From Panopea generosa (taxonomy: Eukaryota; Mollusca; Bivalvia; Adapedonta; Hiatellidae), in contig CM055907.1 of assembly GCA_029582155.1 (NCBI GenBank), positions 14,932,974-14,996,973 of the forward strand: a stretch of 64,000 nucleotides of DNA, read 5' to 3'. The notes below the pieces were generated by a model. That model searched no databases, was not told where the DNA came from, and was given only the letters and a program-made list of their open reading frames with translations. Each line of letters opens with the position of its first letter. Positions within the stretch are counted from its first letter, which is position 1. Position numbers and translations under genes: made by a program. Below, piece after piece: positions 43,314 through 57,200 of this stretch.

Positions 43314-44730
43314 TATAATTCCTTGATGTCACATACTTGTATATACATTGTATACACACTACTAAATTTTGTTTATGCTTACTCTAGAAATGTTCCTGGC
43401 ACCGTTACTGTAACATCTAGATGCTATCTACGAGTATGTTCTTTTAAAAATGCTCCAGACGGAAAGTTTAACTGAAATAAAAGAGAATGAATAGGGTTTT
43501 ACGGCGTATCATTACATTATAGGTTATTCGACGCCGACAAAATGGGATGTTCCAGATTCACTATACATGTAAAAAAACAACAACAAATTAACATACAGCT
43601 AAAAAACATCAACAAATTAATATGCAGATTGAACCCACAACCTTGATAGCCGCAGAACTGCAAAGTGACTGTAAATTCTATCATATTACTCAAATTGTCA
43701 CTTCCTATGACATGCATGAGCCACACTGATCCTATTCTTGCCAGCACTCATGTGGCTCCCTGGAACCACACAGGGGTGATGATTTACACAACAATGAACA
43801 TGACAAAAAATTATAGAATAAACATGACACCAAATCGGAGGATTCCTACCCCTCAGCAGAGATCGACAGTGGTTCTATTCTTAGCCGGAACCACACGGGC
43901 AACATTAAAACAACGATTCCCAATAAGTTGTGACAACAAAAACAATACGTTTATTTACCATCTCTGGTAACACATTTTATATCATAGTAATAATGACACA
44001 ATCATCAAGACACAATCATCAAGATAACACAGCTTACACATTTATTTACTTCAGACACAAACATATATAGTTACAACTGTTTTATTAATATGAAACATTT
44101 CAGTTGGGTAGGGTGGTGGTGGGGGTGGGGGCAGTCGAACTATAATTGAATGTAGCTATACAGGTATATTTCGTGTCAAATAATGTAAATAACAAGTGTA
44201 TACATTGTATGCAATATATAAAAATAGAGATAGAGTTTTATAATATATACATATTTAGAGATGGCTTGTGCTTTATCGATAACAATTTAACGGTCCAGCA
44301 TAATAATACATGAAGTTGAATATAATTCTACCATTTATTATTGCATATGACCAAAAGAGTCAGCCATAACTCATGAGAATGTCAGCATCTTGTTTATTCT
44401 TGTTTACTAATCATTTCTAAAAAAAAAGTCGGTATGTGCGCGTTTTATAAAGTCTAAGTTAATGTATACGCCCAAAACCTCGCAAGAGTCAGTTAGAATT
44501 GGTAAAATGTACGACCAAGTAATCGTAGATGTAGGTCTATAGGAAGATCTAAATTATATATTAGCCTATAAAGTAAAAAATGCCTTTTTCGGCCTGTTCA
44601 ACAAGATGTTTCCTCGTATTCAAACTGCCATTATTACAAATATAGCGCCTATTTATTTACATGAATTTATGTATTTGAATATTGTCTTGACCAAGAATGA
44701 ACGAGAACCGTTCTGTATTTCTTTCATCGA
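43314..44730. other. Intronic sequence with a SINE-like fragment and a G-rich tract
   Basis: 43600-43720 (minus) carries a B-box-like GGTTGTGGGTTCAATCTGC. 44105-44132 has five G-runs (GGGTAGGGTGG...GGGGGTGGGGG) with quadruplex potential. No VWD exon recognised although one is expected between 46105 and 41348. Confidence 0.45.
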
Positions 44731-44738
44731 ATACAGCT

Positions 44739-44959
44739 TAGTCTGTATAATGAACCCAGCTCTCCCGATTGGGTCCGTTCACTAGCTATTGTTACGAGCA
44801 CGCTGATTGGTCAGTTGCTTCAGGGAACGTTTGAATGACGTCATAGTTTAGTAAGCATTCAATGGCTATGAATTGTGGGACAGGCATAGAATTCCCTGCT
44901 TTTTCCATTGGTGGTTAATAGACCTGATTCGGGAAATATCAGGTTCTGGGATAGACTAA
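44739..44959. mobile_element. Family D MITE with 8-9 bp target duplication
   Basis: Left TAGTCTGTATAATGAACCCAG-like end and right CTGGGATAGACTAA are inverted. ATACAGCT flanks both sides (44731-44738 and 44960-44967). An 8-bp duplication and TAG/CTA ends suit hAT. Interior: GCACGCTGATTGGTCAGTTG, GACAGGCATAGAATTCCCTG. Confidence 0.82.
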
Positions 44960-44967
44960 ATACAGCT

Positions 44968-46104
44968 GTTTCAGTTTTACTACCATTGAGATATCAGTTT
45001 CGAGCTTAAACTCTTCTCGGCAAGAGTTTAATAAATATTAATGTTTTTTTTCTATGACATTTAAAACATGGGGGAGGGGGAGACCGCCTTGACGTACACC
45101 GCGTTCACTTATAAATAATTCAAATACCGTAATTCATTGTCCGATGGCGCACATGCATTTATGTTTTGGTATATATTACATATAATTCTGAAAATTGTTC
45201 GGTTTATGTCGCTATTGCGCAAAAGGTCTAATCTGTAGTTGGAGTCAAACGCCTGTGAGAAATCCATAAAATAGCAAAATAGTGTTTTTTCAGTTTACGA
45301 GTGTATGTTATGCAAATAAATTTAACTTTAAGATACTGAAATACGTAATTATGATTAGAATATAGTTCACAGTCACTAACCATAATAAAAAATCTTAAAT
45401 AAAAATGTTGTACATCATTTAAAAAGTACGGTGCCCCGCAAGGGCCATCGCGGCATATTTATTATATTGAGTAAAGGCGAAACAACGAAACTATGATGGT
45501 GAAAAAGCGAAATTACATCTCGACTTTTTACCATCGTAGATTCTACTTGTCACCATTGTAGTTTCGTCGTTTGCTAACGGTTGCCACGGTTGCTAATGTG
45601 AAGATTGGAGCGCTATTCACGCAGAGATGGAAAAAGGTAGTGACAGAAGTGAGTGAAAAGGAGATAACATCCACATATGAAACAAACTTGGTTTCATCTT
45701 ATATTGATATAACTAATGATAAATTGATATTTGATTTTGTATAACATCAGATAATAACAACAAAAGGAGTTAAATTAATACAGACATGTGTTAGTGCTAG
45801 GCCTATCACATAATATGCTTTTCACATTTCTTAGGCCTATATGTTGGAAAAAGTTAAAATATTATTGCTGTACGATTTGCAATATACATTGAACTGTCAC
45901 TGACATCTTATGTATGATTGTATTGTACTGATAGGCCTTTTGTATCTATTTAATTGAAATATTTTACCAATCGCTATCATAGTTAACAGTGCTATGTATA
46001 GCCCTTAACCGTTAATGTATTGCAACAAATCATAGGCGTTATGTACGTTATCCACCACAAAAATTTATAATACTAAAAAACAACAATAAAAACAACAAAC
46101 TTAC
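44968..46104. other. Intronic sequence, nothing recognised
   Basis: AT-rich. A short echo of the 35.6-kb text (GAAACTACGATGGTGAAAA-like) occurs near 45480-45510. No exon recognised. Confidence 0.4.
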
Positions 46105-46297
46105 AACATAGTGTGTTCCGGTCGGATTCCAAACTATATGGGTTGAGTTCGTAAACATCGCCGGGTTTTTAATTTTAAATATTGGAAACGTTTTAACGAT
46201 GTTCCCATTGCACATGTCAATACAAATGACGTTCACGCCCGGCTACGGCACAGTTACACGTTACTCCTCGTCTACAGCTCCATGTACGAAATTTGAC
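46105..46297 (-). CDS. N-terminal VWD-domain exon, frameshifted
   Basis: Seen: acceptor TTATATTCAG and donor TGTT|GTAAGT. From 46297 the frame reads VKFRTWSCRRGVTCNCAVAG and then soon meets a TGA. A second frame, open from about 46239 after a TAG, reads VNVICIDMCNGNIVKTFPIF, later STHIVWNPTGTHYV, and runs to the donor. Known: VWDE-type VWD domains have a CxCAVAxR segment directly followed by a (V)xxxDxC...G segment, so the two frames look like halves of one exon out of register by one base near 46,230. Inference: a frameshift mutation (or an assembly/read error). If real, the gene is a pseudogene or uses another upstream structure. The 39-bp minisatellite starts about 90 bp upstream. Confidence 0.7.
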
Positions 46298-46385
46298 CTG
46301 AATATAACAGTCATGTAATGAATGTAAAACAAAATATGTCCGGCGACATGAGTGAGTTGGAGAACTAGATTAGAAACGTGCAATC

Positions 46386-47879
46386 TCGCTGTAAGCAAGT
46401 ATAAAGATCATAAAACGTGCCCTTTCAGATTAACATGTATACAGATCATAAAACGTGTCCTCTCACTGTAAACAAGTATACAGATCCTAAAACGTGCCTT
46501 CTCATTGTAAGCATGTATAAAGATCATAAAACGTGCCCTCTCACTGTAAGCAAGTATGAAGATCATAAAACGTGCCTTCTCACTGTAAACAAGTATAAAG
46601 TCATAAAGCGTTCCCTCTCACTGTAAACATGTATAAAGATCATAAAGTGTGCCCTCTCACTGTAAACATGTATAAAGATCATAAAACGTGCCCTCTTACT
46701 GTAAGCAAGTATAAAGATCATAAAACGTGCCCTCTCACTGTAAACAAGTATAAAGATCATAAAACGTGCCCTGTCACTGTAAACAAGTATAAAGATCATA
46801 AAACGTGCCCTGTCACTGTAAGCAAGTATTAAGATCATAAAACGTGCCCTCTCACTGTAAGCAACGTGCCCTGTCACTGTAAGCAAGTATAAAGATCATA
46901 AAACGTGCCCTGTCACTGTAAGCATGTATAAAGATCATAAAACGTGCCCTATCACTGTAAGCAAGTTTAAAGATCATAAAACGTGCCCTCTCACTGTAAA
47001 CAAGTATAAAGATCATAAAGCATCCCCTCTTACTGTAAACATGTATAATGATCATAAAGTGTGCCCTCTCACTGTAAACATGTATAAAGATCTTAAAACG
47101 TGCCCTCTTACTGTAAGCAAGTATAAAGATCATAAAACGTGCCTTCTCACTGTAAGCAAGTATAAAAATCATAAAACGTGCCCTGTCACTGTAAGCAAGT
47201 ATAAAGATCATAAAACGTGCCCTCTCACTGTAAGCAACGTGCCCTGTCACTGTAAGAAAGTATACAGATCATAAAACGTGCCCTGTCACTGTAAGCATGT
47301 ATAAAGATCATAAAACGTGCCCTCTCACTGTCAACATTTTTAAAGATCATAAAGCGTGCCCGTTCACTGTAAACATGTATATAGATCATAAAACGTGCCC
47401 TCTCACTGTAAGAAAGTATAAAGATCATAAAACGTGCCATCTCACTGTAAACAAGTATTAAGATCATAAAGCGTGCCCTCTCACTGTTAATAAGTATAAA
47501 CATCATAAAACGTGCCCTGTCACTGTAAACATGTATAACGAACATAAAGCGTGCCCTTTCACTGTAAGCAAGTATAAAGATCACAAAACCTGCCCTCTCA
47601 CTGTAAGCAAGTATAAAGACCATAAAACGTGCCCTCTCACTGTAAACAAGTATAAAGATCATAAGACGTGCCCTGTCATTGTAAGCATGTATAAAGATCA
47701 TAAAGCGTGCCCTCTCACTGTAAGCAAGTATAAAGATCATAAAACGTGCCCTCTCACTGTAAGCATGTATAAAGATCATAAAACGTGCCCTCTCACTGTA
47801 AGCAAGTATAAAGATCATAAAACGTGCCCTCTCACTGTAAACAAGTATAAAGATCATAAAACGTGCCCTGTCACTGTAA
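46386..47879. repeat. 39-bp minisatellite
   Basis: About 38 units of AAGTATAAAGATCATAAAAC plus GTGCCCTCTCACTGTAAGC. Because 39 is a multiple of 3, long frames stay open on both strands. Begins about 90 bp upstream of the exon acceptor at 46297. Confidence 0.96.
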
Positions 47880-48095
47880 CCCAGCTCTACCGATTGGTTC
47901 CGTTAAACAGTTATGTTGGGAAAGCTTTTGAGCACGTTGATTGGTCAGTTATTTCAACTGCAGGTTTCACAGTTTGATAAGTGTTTTACTGGCAATAACT
48001 GCTATGATTATTTGGGACAGGCACATAATTGCCTGCTTTTACATTGGTGATTAAGAGATCTGATTCAGGAGTTATCAGATTCTTGGATAGACTAA
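47878..48095. mobile_element. Family D element copy
   Basis: AACCCAGCTCTACCGATTGG, GAGCACGTTGATTGGTCAGT, GGGACAGGCACATAATTGCC and end TTCTTGGATAGACTAA, as in 44739-44959. Sits between two minisatellites. Confidence 0.75.
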
Positions 48096-48204
48096 ACTAA
48101 TGGGCGAAGTTTATATATTTGCCAAGATGTAACATAATAGGATTAAATTCATTTTTTCTGTAAAGAATGTAGAATCACGCACAAATCTGACATAAAGTTC
48201 TTCG

Positions 48205-51200
48205 GAGGGCCCATCTACCCATCCTTCAGAAACATAAGGGCTTATCTACTCATCTTTCAGAAACATAAAGTCCCATCTACTCAAACTTCAGAGAAATAAG
48301 GGCTAATCTACTCATCTTTTTAAACCATTAGGTCCCACTTATTATCCTTCAGACATATAAGGGTTCATCTACTCATCCTTCAGACACATAAGGGCTCATC
48401 TACTCATCTTTCAGAAACATAAGGGCCAATCTACAAATCCTTCAGAAACATAAGAGCTCATCTATTCATCCTTAAGGACTATAAGGGATCATCTACTCTT
48501 CCTTAAGAAAAATAAGGGCTCATCTTCTCATCCTTCAGAAACATAGGGCTCATCTACTCATCCTTTAGAAGCATTAGGGCTCATCTACTTACCCTTAGAA
48601 ACGTAAGAAATCATCTACTCATCCTTCAGAAACATAAGGGCCCAACTACTCATCCTTCAAAAACCTAAGGTCCCATCTACTCATCCTTCAGAAACATAAA
48701 AGTTGATCTACTCCTTCTTAAGGAACATCAGAGCTCATTTACTATTCCTTAAGAAACATAAGGGCTCATCTACTCATTCTTTAGAAACATAAGGGCTCAT
48801 TTACTCACACTTAGAAACCTAAGAGCTCATCTACTCATCCTTCAGAAATATAAGGGCCCCTCTAATCATCCTTCAGAAATATAATGTCCCATCTACTCAT
48901 TCATCAGAAACATAAGGTAACATCTACTCATCCTTCAGAAACATAAAGGCTAATCTACTCATTCTTCAGAAACATCAGGTCCCATCTACTCATCCTTCAG
49001 ATACATATGGGCTCATCTACTCATTCTTCAGAAACATAGTGTCCCACTACTTATCCTTCAGATACATAAGGGCTAATCTACTCATCCTTCAGAAACATAA
49101 GGGTTCATCTACTCATCCTTAAGAAACATAAGGGCCCATCTACTCATCCTTCAGAAACATAAAGGCTAATCTACTCATTCTTCAGAAACATCAGATCCCA
49201 TCTACTCATCCTTCAGATACATATGGGCTCATCTACTCATTCTTCAGAAACATAATGTCCCACTACTTATCCTTCAGATACATAAGGGCTAATCTACTCA
49301 TCCTTCAGAAACATAAGGGTTCATCTACTCATCTTTCAGAAACATAAGGTCCCATCTACTCATCCTTCAGAAACATAAAGGCTAATCTACTCATTCTTCA
49401 GAAACATCAGGTCCCATCTACTCATCCTTCAGATACATATGGGCTCATCTACTCATTCTTCAGAAACATAATGTCTCACTACTTATCCTTCAGATACATA
49501 AGGGCTAATCTACTCATCCTTAAGAAACATAAGGGCCCATCTACTCATCCTTCAGACACAAAATAGCCCATCTACTCATCCTTCAGAAATTTCAGGGCCT
49601 ATCTACTCACCATTCAGACACACAAAGGCTCATCTACTCATCCTTCAGAAACATAAGGGCTTATATACTCATCCTTTAAAAACATAAGGGCTCCTCTACT
49701 CATCCTTCAGAAACATAAGGTCCTATATACTCATCCTTCAGAAACATTAAGGCTCATCTACGCATCATTCATAAACAAAAGAGCTCATCTATTAATTCTT
49801 CAGACACATACGGGCTCATCTACTCATCCTTCAGAAACATAAAGTCTCATCTGCTCAAACTTCAGAAACATAAGAGCTCATTTATTCATCCTTAAGAAAC
49901 ATAAGAGCTCATCTACTCATTTTTCAGACATATACGGGCTCATCTACTCATCCTTTAGACAAATACGGGCTCCTATACTCATCCTTCAGAAACATAAGGG
50001 CTCATCTACTCTTGCTTCAGAAACATAAAGGCCCATCTACTCATCCATTAGATATATATGGGGCTCATCTACTCATCCATCTGAAACATTAGGTCCTATC
50101 TATTCATCCTTCAGAAATATAAGGGCTCATCTACTCATCCTTCAGGCACATAAGGGCTCATCTACTCATCCTTCAGAAACATCAGGTCTGATATACTCAT
50201 CCCTCAGAAACATAAGGGCTCATCTACTGATCCTTCAAAAAATCAGATCTCATCTACTTATCCTTCGAAATCATAAGGGCTTGTCTACTTATCATTAGAA
50301 ACATAAGGGATGATATACTTATCCTTCAGAAACATTAGAACCCATCTACTCATCCTTAAGAAATATAAGGTCTGATCTACTTATCCTTCAGAAACATACG
50401 GGCTCATCTCCACATCGTTCAGAAACATAAGGGCTAATCTCTTCCTTAAGAACCATAAGGTCACATCTATTCACCTTCAAAAATATAAAGGCTCATCTAC
50501 CCATACTTCAGACACATAAGGGATCATTAACTTATTCTTAAGAAACATAAGGTCCCATCTACTCATCCTTCAGACACATACGGGCTCATCATCTCATCCT
50601 TAAGAAACATAAGGGCTCATCAACCCATCCTTCAGAAACATAAGGTCCTATCTACTCATCATTCACAAACATAAAGTCTCATCCAATCATCATTCAGACA
50701 CATAAGGGCTCATTTACTTATCCTTCAGAAACATATTGTCCCATCTAACGATCCTTCAGACACATACAGGCTCATATACTCATCCTTTAGAAAAATAAGG
50801 TCCCATCTACTCATCCTTCAGAAACATAAGAGTTTATCTACTCATCCTTCAGAAACATCACGGCTCATCTACTCATACTTCTCAAACATAAAGGCTCATC
50901 TACTCATCCTTCAGACACATAAATGCTCTTTTACTTATCTTTCAGAAACATAGGGTCCCATCTACTCATCTTTCAGACACATACATGCTCTCATCTACTC
51001 TTCCTTTAAAAGCATAAGTACTTATCTACTCATCTTTTAGAAACATAAGGGCTCATCTACTCATCTTTCAGAAACAGAAGAGCTCATCTACTCAACCTTC
51101 AGAAACATAAGGGCCCATCTACTCATCCTTCAGAAACATAAGGACTCATCTATTCATCCTTCAGACACATAAGGGCTCACCTACTCATCCTTCAGAAACA

Positions 51201-54200
51201 TCAGGTCTCATCAACTCATCCTTAAAAAGACATAAGGGCTCATCTATTTATCCTTCTGAAAAATCAGGTCTCATTTACTCATCCTTCGGTAATAAAAGGG
51301 CTTGTCTATTTATCTATAGAAACAAAAGATCTCGTATACTTATCCTTCAGAAACATTTGGACCCATCTACTCATCCTTAAGACATATAATGGCTGATCTA
51401 CTTATCCTTCAAAAACAAACGGGCTCATCTACTCATCCTTCAGACACATACAGGCTTATCTACTAATTCTTCAGAAATATAAGGTCTCATCTACTTATCC
51501 TTCAGAAACATATGGAACCATCTTCTCATCCTTAAGAAACATAAGGGGTCATCGACTCATCCTTCAGACAAATAAGGGCTCATCTACTCATCCTTCAGGA
51601 AAATAAGCACCATCTACTCATTCTTCAGAAACATAACGGCTCACCTACTCATCCTTTAGAAACATAAGGGCTCATCTACTCATCCTTCCGAAACATAATT
51701 TCTCGTCTACTTATCCGTAGACACATAATTGCTCGTAAACTTATTTATAGAAACATAAGGGGTCGTCAACTCATCCTTCAGAAACATAAAGAGTCATATA
51801 CTCATCCTCAAGAAAAAAATAAGGGTTCATCTATTCATCCTTCAGCAACATAAGGGTTCATTCACTCATACTTCAGAAAGTTAAGTGCTCATCTATTCAT
51901 TCTTTAGAAGCATAAAGGCTCATCTACTTATCTTTCAGCAACACAAGGGGTCATCTACTCATCCTTCAGAAACATAAGGGCTCATCTATTCATCCTTTAG
52001 AAACATAAGAGCTCATCTACTTATCTTTCAGCAATACAAGGGGTCATCTACTCATCATTCAGAAACATAAGGGCTGATGTACTCATCCTACAAAAACATA
52101 AAGGCTCATCTATTTATCCATAGAAACGTAAGTGCTGAAATACTTATCTACAGAAACATACGGGCTTATCTACTCATCTTTCAGGAAAATAACGGCTCAT
52201 CTCCTCATCCTTCAGAAACATAAGGTTTCATTTACTCATACTACAGAAAGTTAAGCGCTCATCTACTCATCTTTTAGAATCATAAGGGCTCATCTACTTA
52301 TCTTTCAGCATCACAAAGGCTTATCTACTCATCTTTCAGACACATAATGTCTCATCTACTCATCCTTCAGAAACAAATGGCTAATCTACTCATCATTTAG
52401 AAGCATAAGGGCTCATCTACTTACCTTCAGAAACATAATGGCTCGTCTATTTATCCATAAAACATAAGGACTCATATACTTATTCATAGAAATATGGGTC
52501 ATCTACTCATGCTGCAGCAGCATAAAGTCTCATCTACTAATCCTTCAGAAACATAATGTCTTATCTACTCTTCCTTAAAAAAGGGCTCATTGATTTATCC
52601 ATAAAAACATAAAGGCGCATCTACTTATCTATAGAAACATACGGGATCATCAAATCATATTATAGAAACATAAGGGCTCAACTACTCATTCCTCAGAAAC
52701 ATAAGGGCTCATTTACTTATTCTTCAGAAACATAAGAGCCATATACTCATCCTTCAGAAACATAAGTGCCAATCTTCTCATCCATCAGAAACATAAGAGC
52801 TCATATTATCATCCTTAAGGAACATAAGGGCTCATATACTCATCCTTAAGAAGCATAAAGGGCTAATCTTCTCATCATTCACAAACATATGACTCATTTA
52901 TTCATCCTTTATAAACATAAGGGCTCATCTACTCATTCTTCAGACACATACGGGCTCATCAACTCATTCTTCGGAAACATAAGTGCTCATCTACTATTCC
53001 TTCAGAAACATAAGGTCCCATCTAATCATACTTGTGAAACTTAAGATTTCATCTAAATATCCTTTAGAAGTATAAGCGCTCATCTATTCATCCTTCAGAA
53101 ACATAAGAGCTCATTTACTCATCCTTCAGACACATACGGGTTCGTCTACTCATCGTTCAGACACATACGGGCTCATCTACTCATCCTTCAGAAACATAAG
53201 GGCTAATCTCTTCCTTCAAAATCATAAGGTCCCTTCTACTCATCCTTCAAAAATATAAAGGCTCATCTACTCATTCTTCAGACACGTAAGGGCTCATTTA
53301 CTTGTCCTTAAGAAACATAAGCGCTCATCAACTCATCCTACAGAAACATAAAGGGCTAATCTACTCATCCTTCACAAACATATGACTCATCTACTCATCC
53401 TTTATAAACATAAGGGCTCATCTACTCATTCTTCAGACACATACGGGCTCATATACTCATCCTTCAGAAACATAAGGGCTCATCTACTCTTCCTTCAGAA
53501 ACATAAGGTCCCATCTACTCATACTTGTGAAACTTAAGGTTTCATCTACTCATCCTTCAGAAGCACAAGCTCTCATCTAATTATTCTTCAGAAACATAAG
53601 GGCTCATCTACTCATCCTTCAGACACATACGGGCTCGTCTACTCATCCTTCAGATACATACGGGCTCATCTACTCATCCTTCAGAAACATAAGGGCTAAT
53701 CTCTTCCTTCAGAAACATAAGGTCCCATCTATTTATCCTTCAAAAATATAAAGGCTCATATACTTATTCTTCAGACACGTAAGGGCTCATTTACTATACT
53801 TCAGAAACATAATCGCTCATCAACTCATCCTTCAGATACATAAGGTCCCATCTCCTCATCCTTCAGAAACATAAGGTCCCATCTACTTATCCTTCAGACA
53901 CATAGGGGCTTATTTACTCATCCTTTAGAACCATAAGATCCCATCTACTCATCCTTTAGAAACATTAGAGTTTATCAACTCATCCTTCAGAAACATCAGA
54001 GCTAATCTACTCATCCTTCAGAAACATAACGGCTCATCTGCTCATTATTCAACAACATAAAGGCTCATCTACCAATACTTCAGAAACATAATGGCTCAGC
54101 TACTGTGCCTTCAGAAACATTAAGACTCATTCACTCATCATTAAGACACATAAGGTCCCATTTATTCACCCTTCAGAAACATAAAGACTCATCTTCTCAT

Positions 54201-57200
54201 CCTTTAGAAACATAAGGGCTCATCTTCTCATCCTTTAAAACATAAGGGCTCATCTACTCACACTGACACACGTATGGCTCATTTACTCATCCTTCAGAAA
54301 CATAAGGGCTCATCTACTTATCTTTCAGAAATATAAGGGCCAATCTACTAATCCTTCAGAAACATAAGAGCTCATCTACTCATCCTTAAGGAACATAAAG
54401 GCTCATCTACTTTTCCTTAAGAAACATAAGGGCTCATCTGCTCATCCTTCAGAAACATAAGGACTCATCTACTCTTCCTTTATAAACATAAAGGCTCATC
54501 TACTCATCCTTCAGAAACATAAGGGCCGATCTGCTCATCCTTCAGAACAATAAGTGCCAGTCATCTCATCCTTCAGAAACATAAGGGCTCATCTACTCAT
54601 CCTTCAGAAACATAAGGGCCCATCTATTCATTCTTCAGAAACATAAGGGCCCATCTACTCATCTTTCAGAAACAACACGGCCGATCTACTCATCTTTCAG
54701 AAACATAAGGGTCAATATTCTCATCCTTCATAAACATAATGTCCCATCTATTCATCTTTCAGAAACATAATGTCCCATCTACTCACCCATCAAAAACATA
54801 AGATTCTATCTACTCATCAGTCAGAAACATCAGGGCCCATCTACTCATCCGTCAGAAACATAAGGGCCTATCTACTCATCCTTCAGAAACATAATGTCTC
54901 ATCTACTCATCCTTCAGAAACATAAGGTCCTATCTACTCATCAGTGAGAAACATAAGCGCCCATCTACTCTTCCTTCAGAAACATACTGTCTCATATACT
55001 CATACTTCAGAAACATAAGGTCCCCAACTACTCATCCTAGTGAAGCATAAGGGCCCATTTACTCATCCTTCAGAAACATAAGGTCCCATCTACTCATCCG
55101 TCAGATATATAAGGGCTCGTCTACTCATCCTTCAGAAACAATAGGTCTGATCTACTCATCCTTTATAGACATAAGGACTCATCTACTCATCCTTCAGACA
55201 CATAATGTCTCATCTACTCATCCTTCAGAAACATAAGTTCCCATCTACTCATCAGTGAGAAACAAAAGCGCCCATCTACTCATCCTGCAGAAACTTAATG
55301 TCTCATCTACTCATACTTAAGAAACATAAGGTCCCATTTACTCATCCGTCAGATATATAAGGGCTCGTCTACTCATCCTTCAGAAACAATAGGTCTGATC
55401 TACTCATCCTTCATAAACATATGGACTCGTCTACTCATCCTTCAGACACATAATGTCTCATCTACTCATCAGTGAGAAACATAAGCGCCCATCTACTCAT
55501 CTTTCAGAAACATAATGTCTCATCTACTCATCCTTTAGAAACTTAAGGTCCCATCCACTCATCCGTCAGACATATAAGTGCTCATCTACTCATCCTTCAG
55601 AAACAAGAGGTCCGATCTACTCATCCTTCAGAAAGATAAGGACTCATCTACTCATCTTTTAGACACATAATGGCTAATCTTCTCATCCTTCAGAAACATA
55701 ATGTCACATCTACTCATCCTTCAGAAACATAAAGTCCGATTTACTCATCAGTGAGAAACATAAGCGCCCATGTACTCATCCTTCACAAACATAAGTTACA
55801 ATCTACTCATCCTAGAGAAGCATAAAGGCCCATTTACTCATCCTTCAGAAACATAAGGTCACATCTAATCATCCGTCAGATATATAAGGGCTCATCTACT
55901 CATCCTTCAGAAACAATAGATCCGATCTACTCATCCTTCAGAAACATAAGGACTCATCTTTTTATCCTTCAGACACATAATGGCTCATCTTCTCATACTT
56001 CAGAAATATCAGGTTTCATCTACTCATCTTTCAGAAACATAAGGGCTTATCTACTCATCTTTCAGAAACATCAGGTTGCATTGACTCATCCTTCAGAAAC
56101 ATAAGGGCTCGTTTACTTATTCATAGAAACATAAGGGCTCATATACTTATTCTTCAGAAACATCAGGACCAATTTACTCATCCTTAAAAAATATAAAGGC
56201 TAATTTACTCTTCTTTAAGAAACATAAAGGCTCATCTACTCATCCTTCAGAAACAGAAGAGCTCATCAACTCATCCTTTAGAAACATAATGGCTCATCTA
56301 CTCAGCCTTCAGAAACATAAGGTCCCATCTACTCATCCGTCAGAAATATAAGGGTTCATCTACTAATCCTTCAGAAACATAAGGTCCCATCTGCTCATCC
56401 TTCAGAAACATCATGTCTCATCTACTCATTCCCCAGAAACATAAAGGCTCATCTACTCATACTTCAAATACATCAGGTGTCATCTACTCATCCTTCAGAA
56501 ACATAAGGGCTCGTCTACCTATCCTTCAGAAACACTAGGACCAATCCACTCATCATTAAGAACTATAAGGGCTAATCTACTTATAATTCAGAAACATACG
56601 GGCTTATCTACTCATCCTTCAGAAACATATAGGCTCATTTACCCATCATACAGAAACATAAGATCCTATCTACTTATCCTTCACAAACATAAAATCTCAT
56701 CTACTCATCCTTCAGACACAAAAGGGCTCATTCACTTATCCTTCAGAAACTTAAGGTCCCATCTACTCATCATTCAGACACAAAAGAATTTATCTACGCA
56801 TACTTCAGACACTTAAAGGCTCATTTACTTATCCTTCAGAAACATAAGGTCCCATCTACTCATCTTTCAGACACATACAGGCTCATCTACTCATCCTGCA
56901 GACACACAAGTACTCATCTACTCATCTTTCAGAAACATAAGGACTCATATACTCATCTATCAGAAACATAAGAGCTCATCTACTCATCCTTCAGAAACGT
57001 AAGGGCTCATCTATCCATCCTTCAGACACATTAGGGCTCCTCTCCTCATCTTTTAGAAACAGAAGGGCTCATCTACTCATCCTTCAGAAACATCAGGTCT
57101 CATCTATTCATCCTTCGGAAACATAAGGTCTCGTTTACTTACCCATAGAAAAGTAAGGGCTCATAAAATTATCCTTCAGAAACATTTGGACCCATCCACT

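Noticed and set aside
43600..43720. Minus-strand peptide FCGYQGCGFNLHINL as the missing VWD exon
   Set aside because: It has a plausible upstream AG, but the DNA contains GGTTGTGGGTTCAATC, a B-box typical of tRNA-derived SINEs, and no good donor follows. Not supported enough.
46417..47977. Repeat-peptide frames of up to 210 codons on both strands
   Set aside because: The 39-bp unit keeps all frames periodic; both strands are open, and some units carry stops (AAGTATTAAG). No start, signal or gene context.
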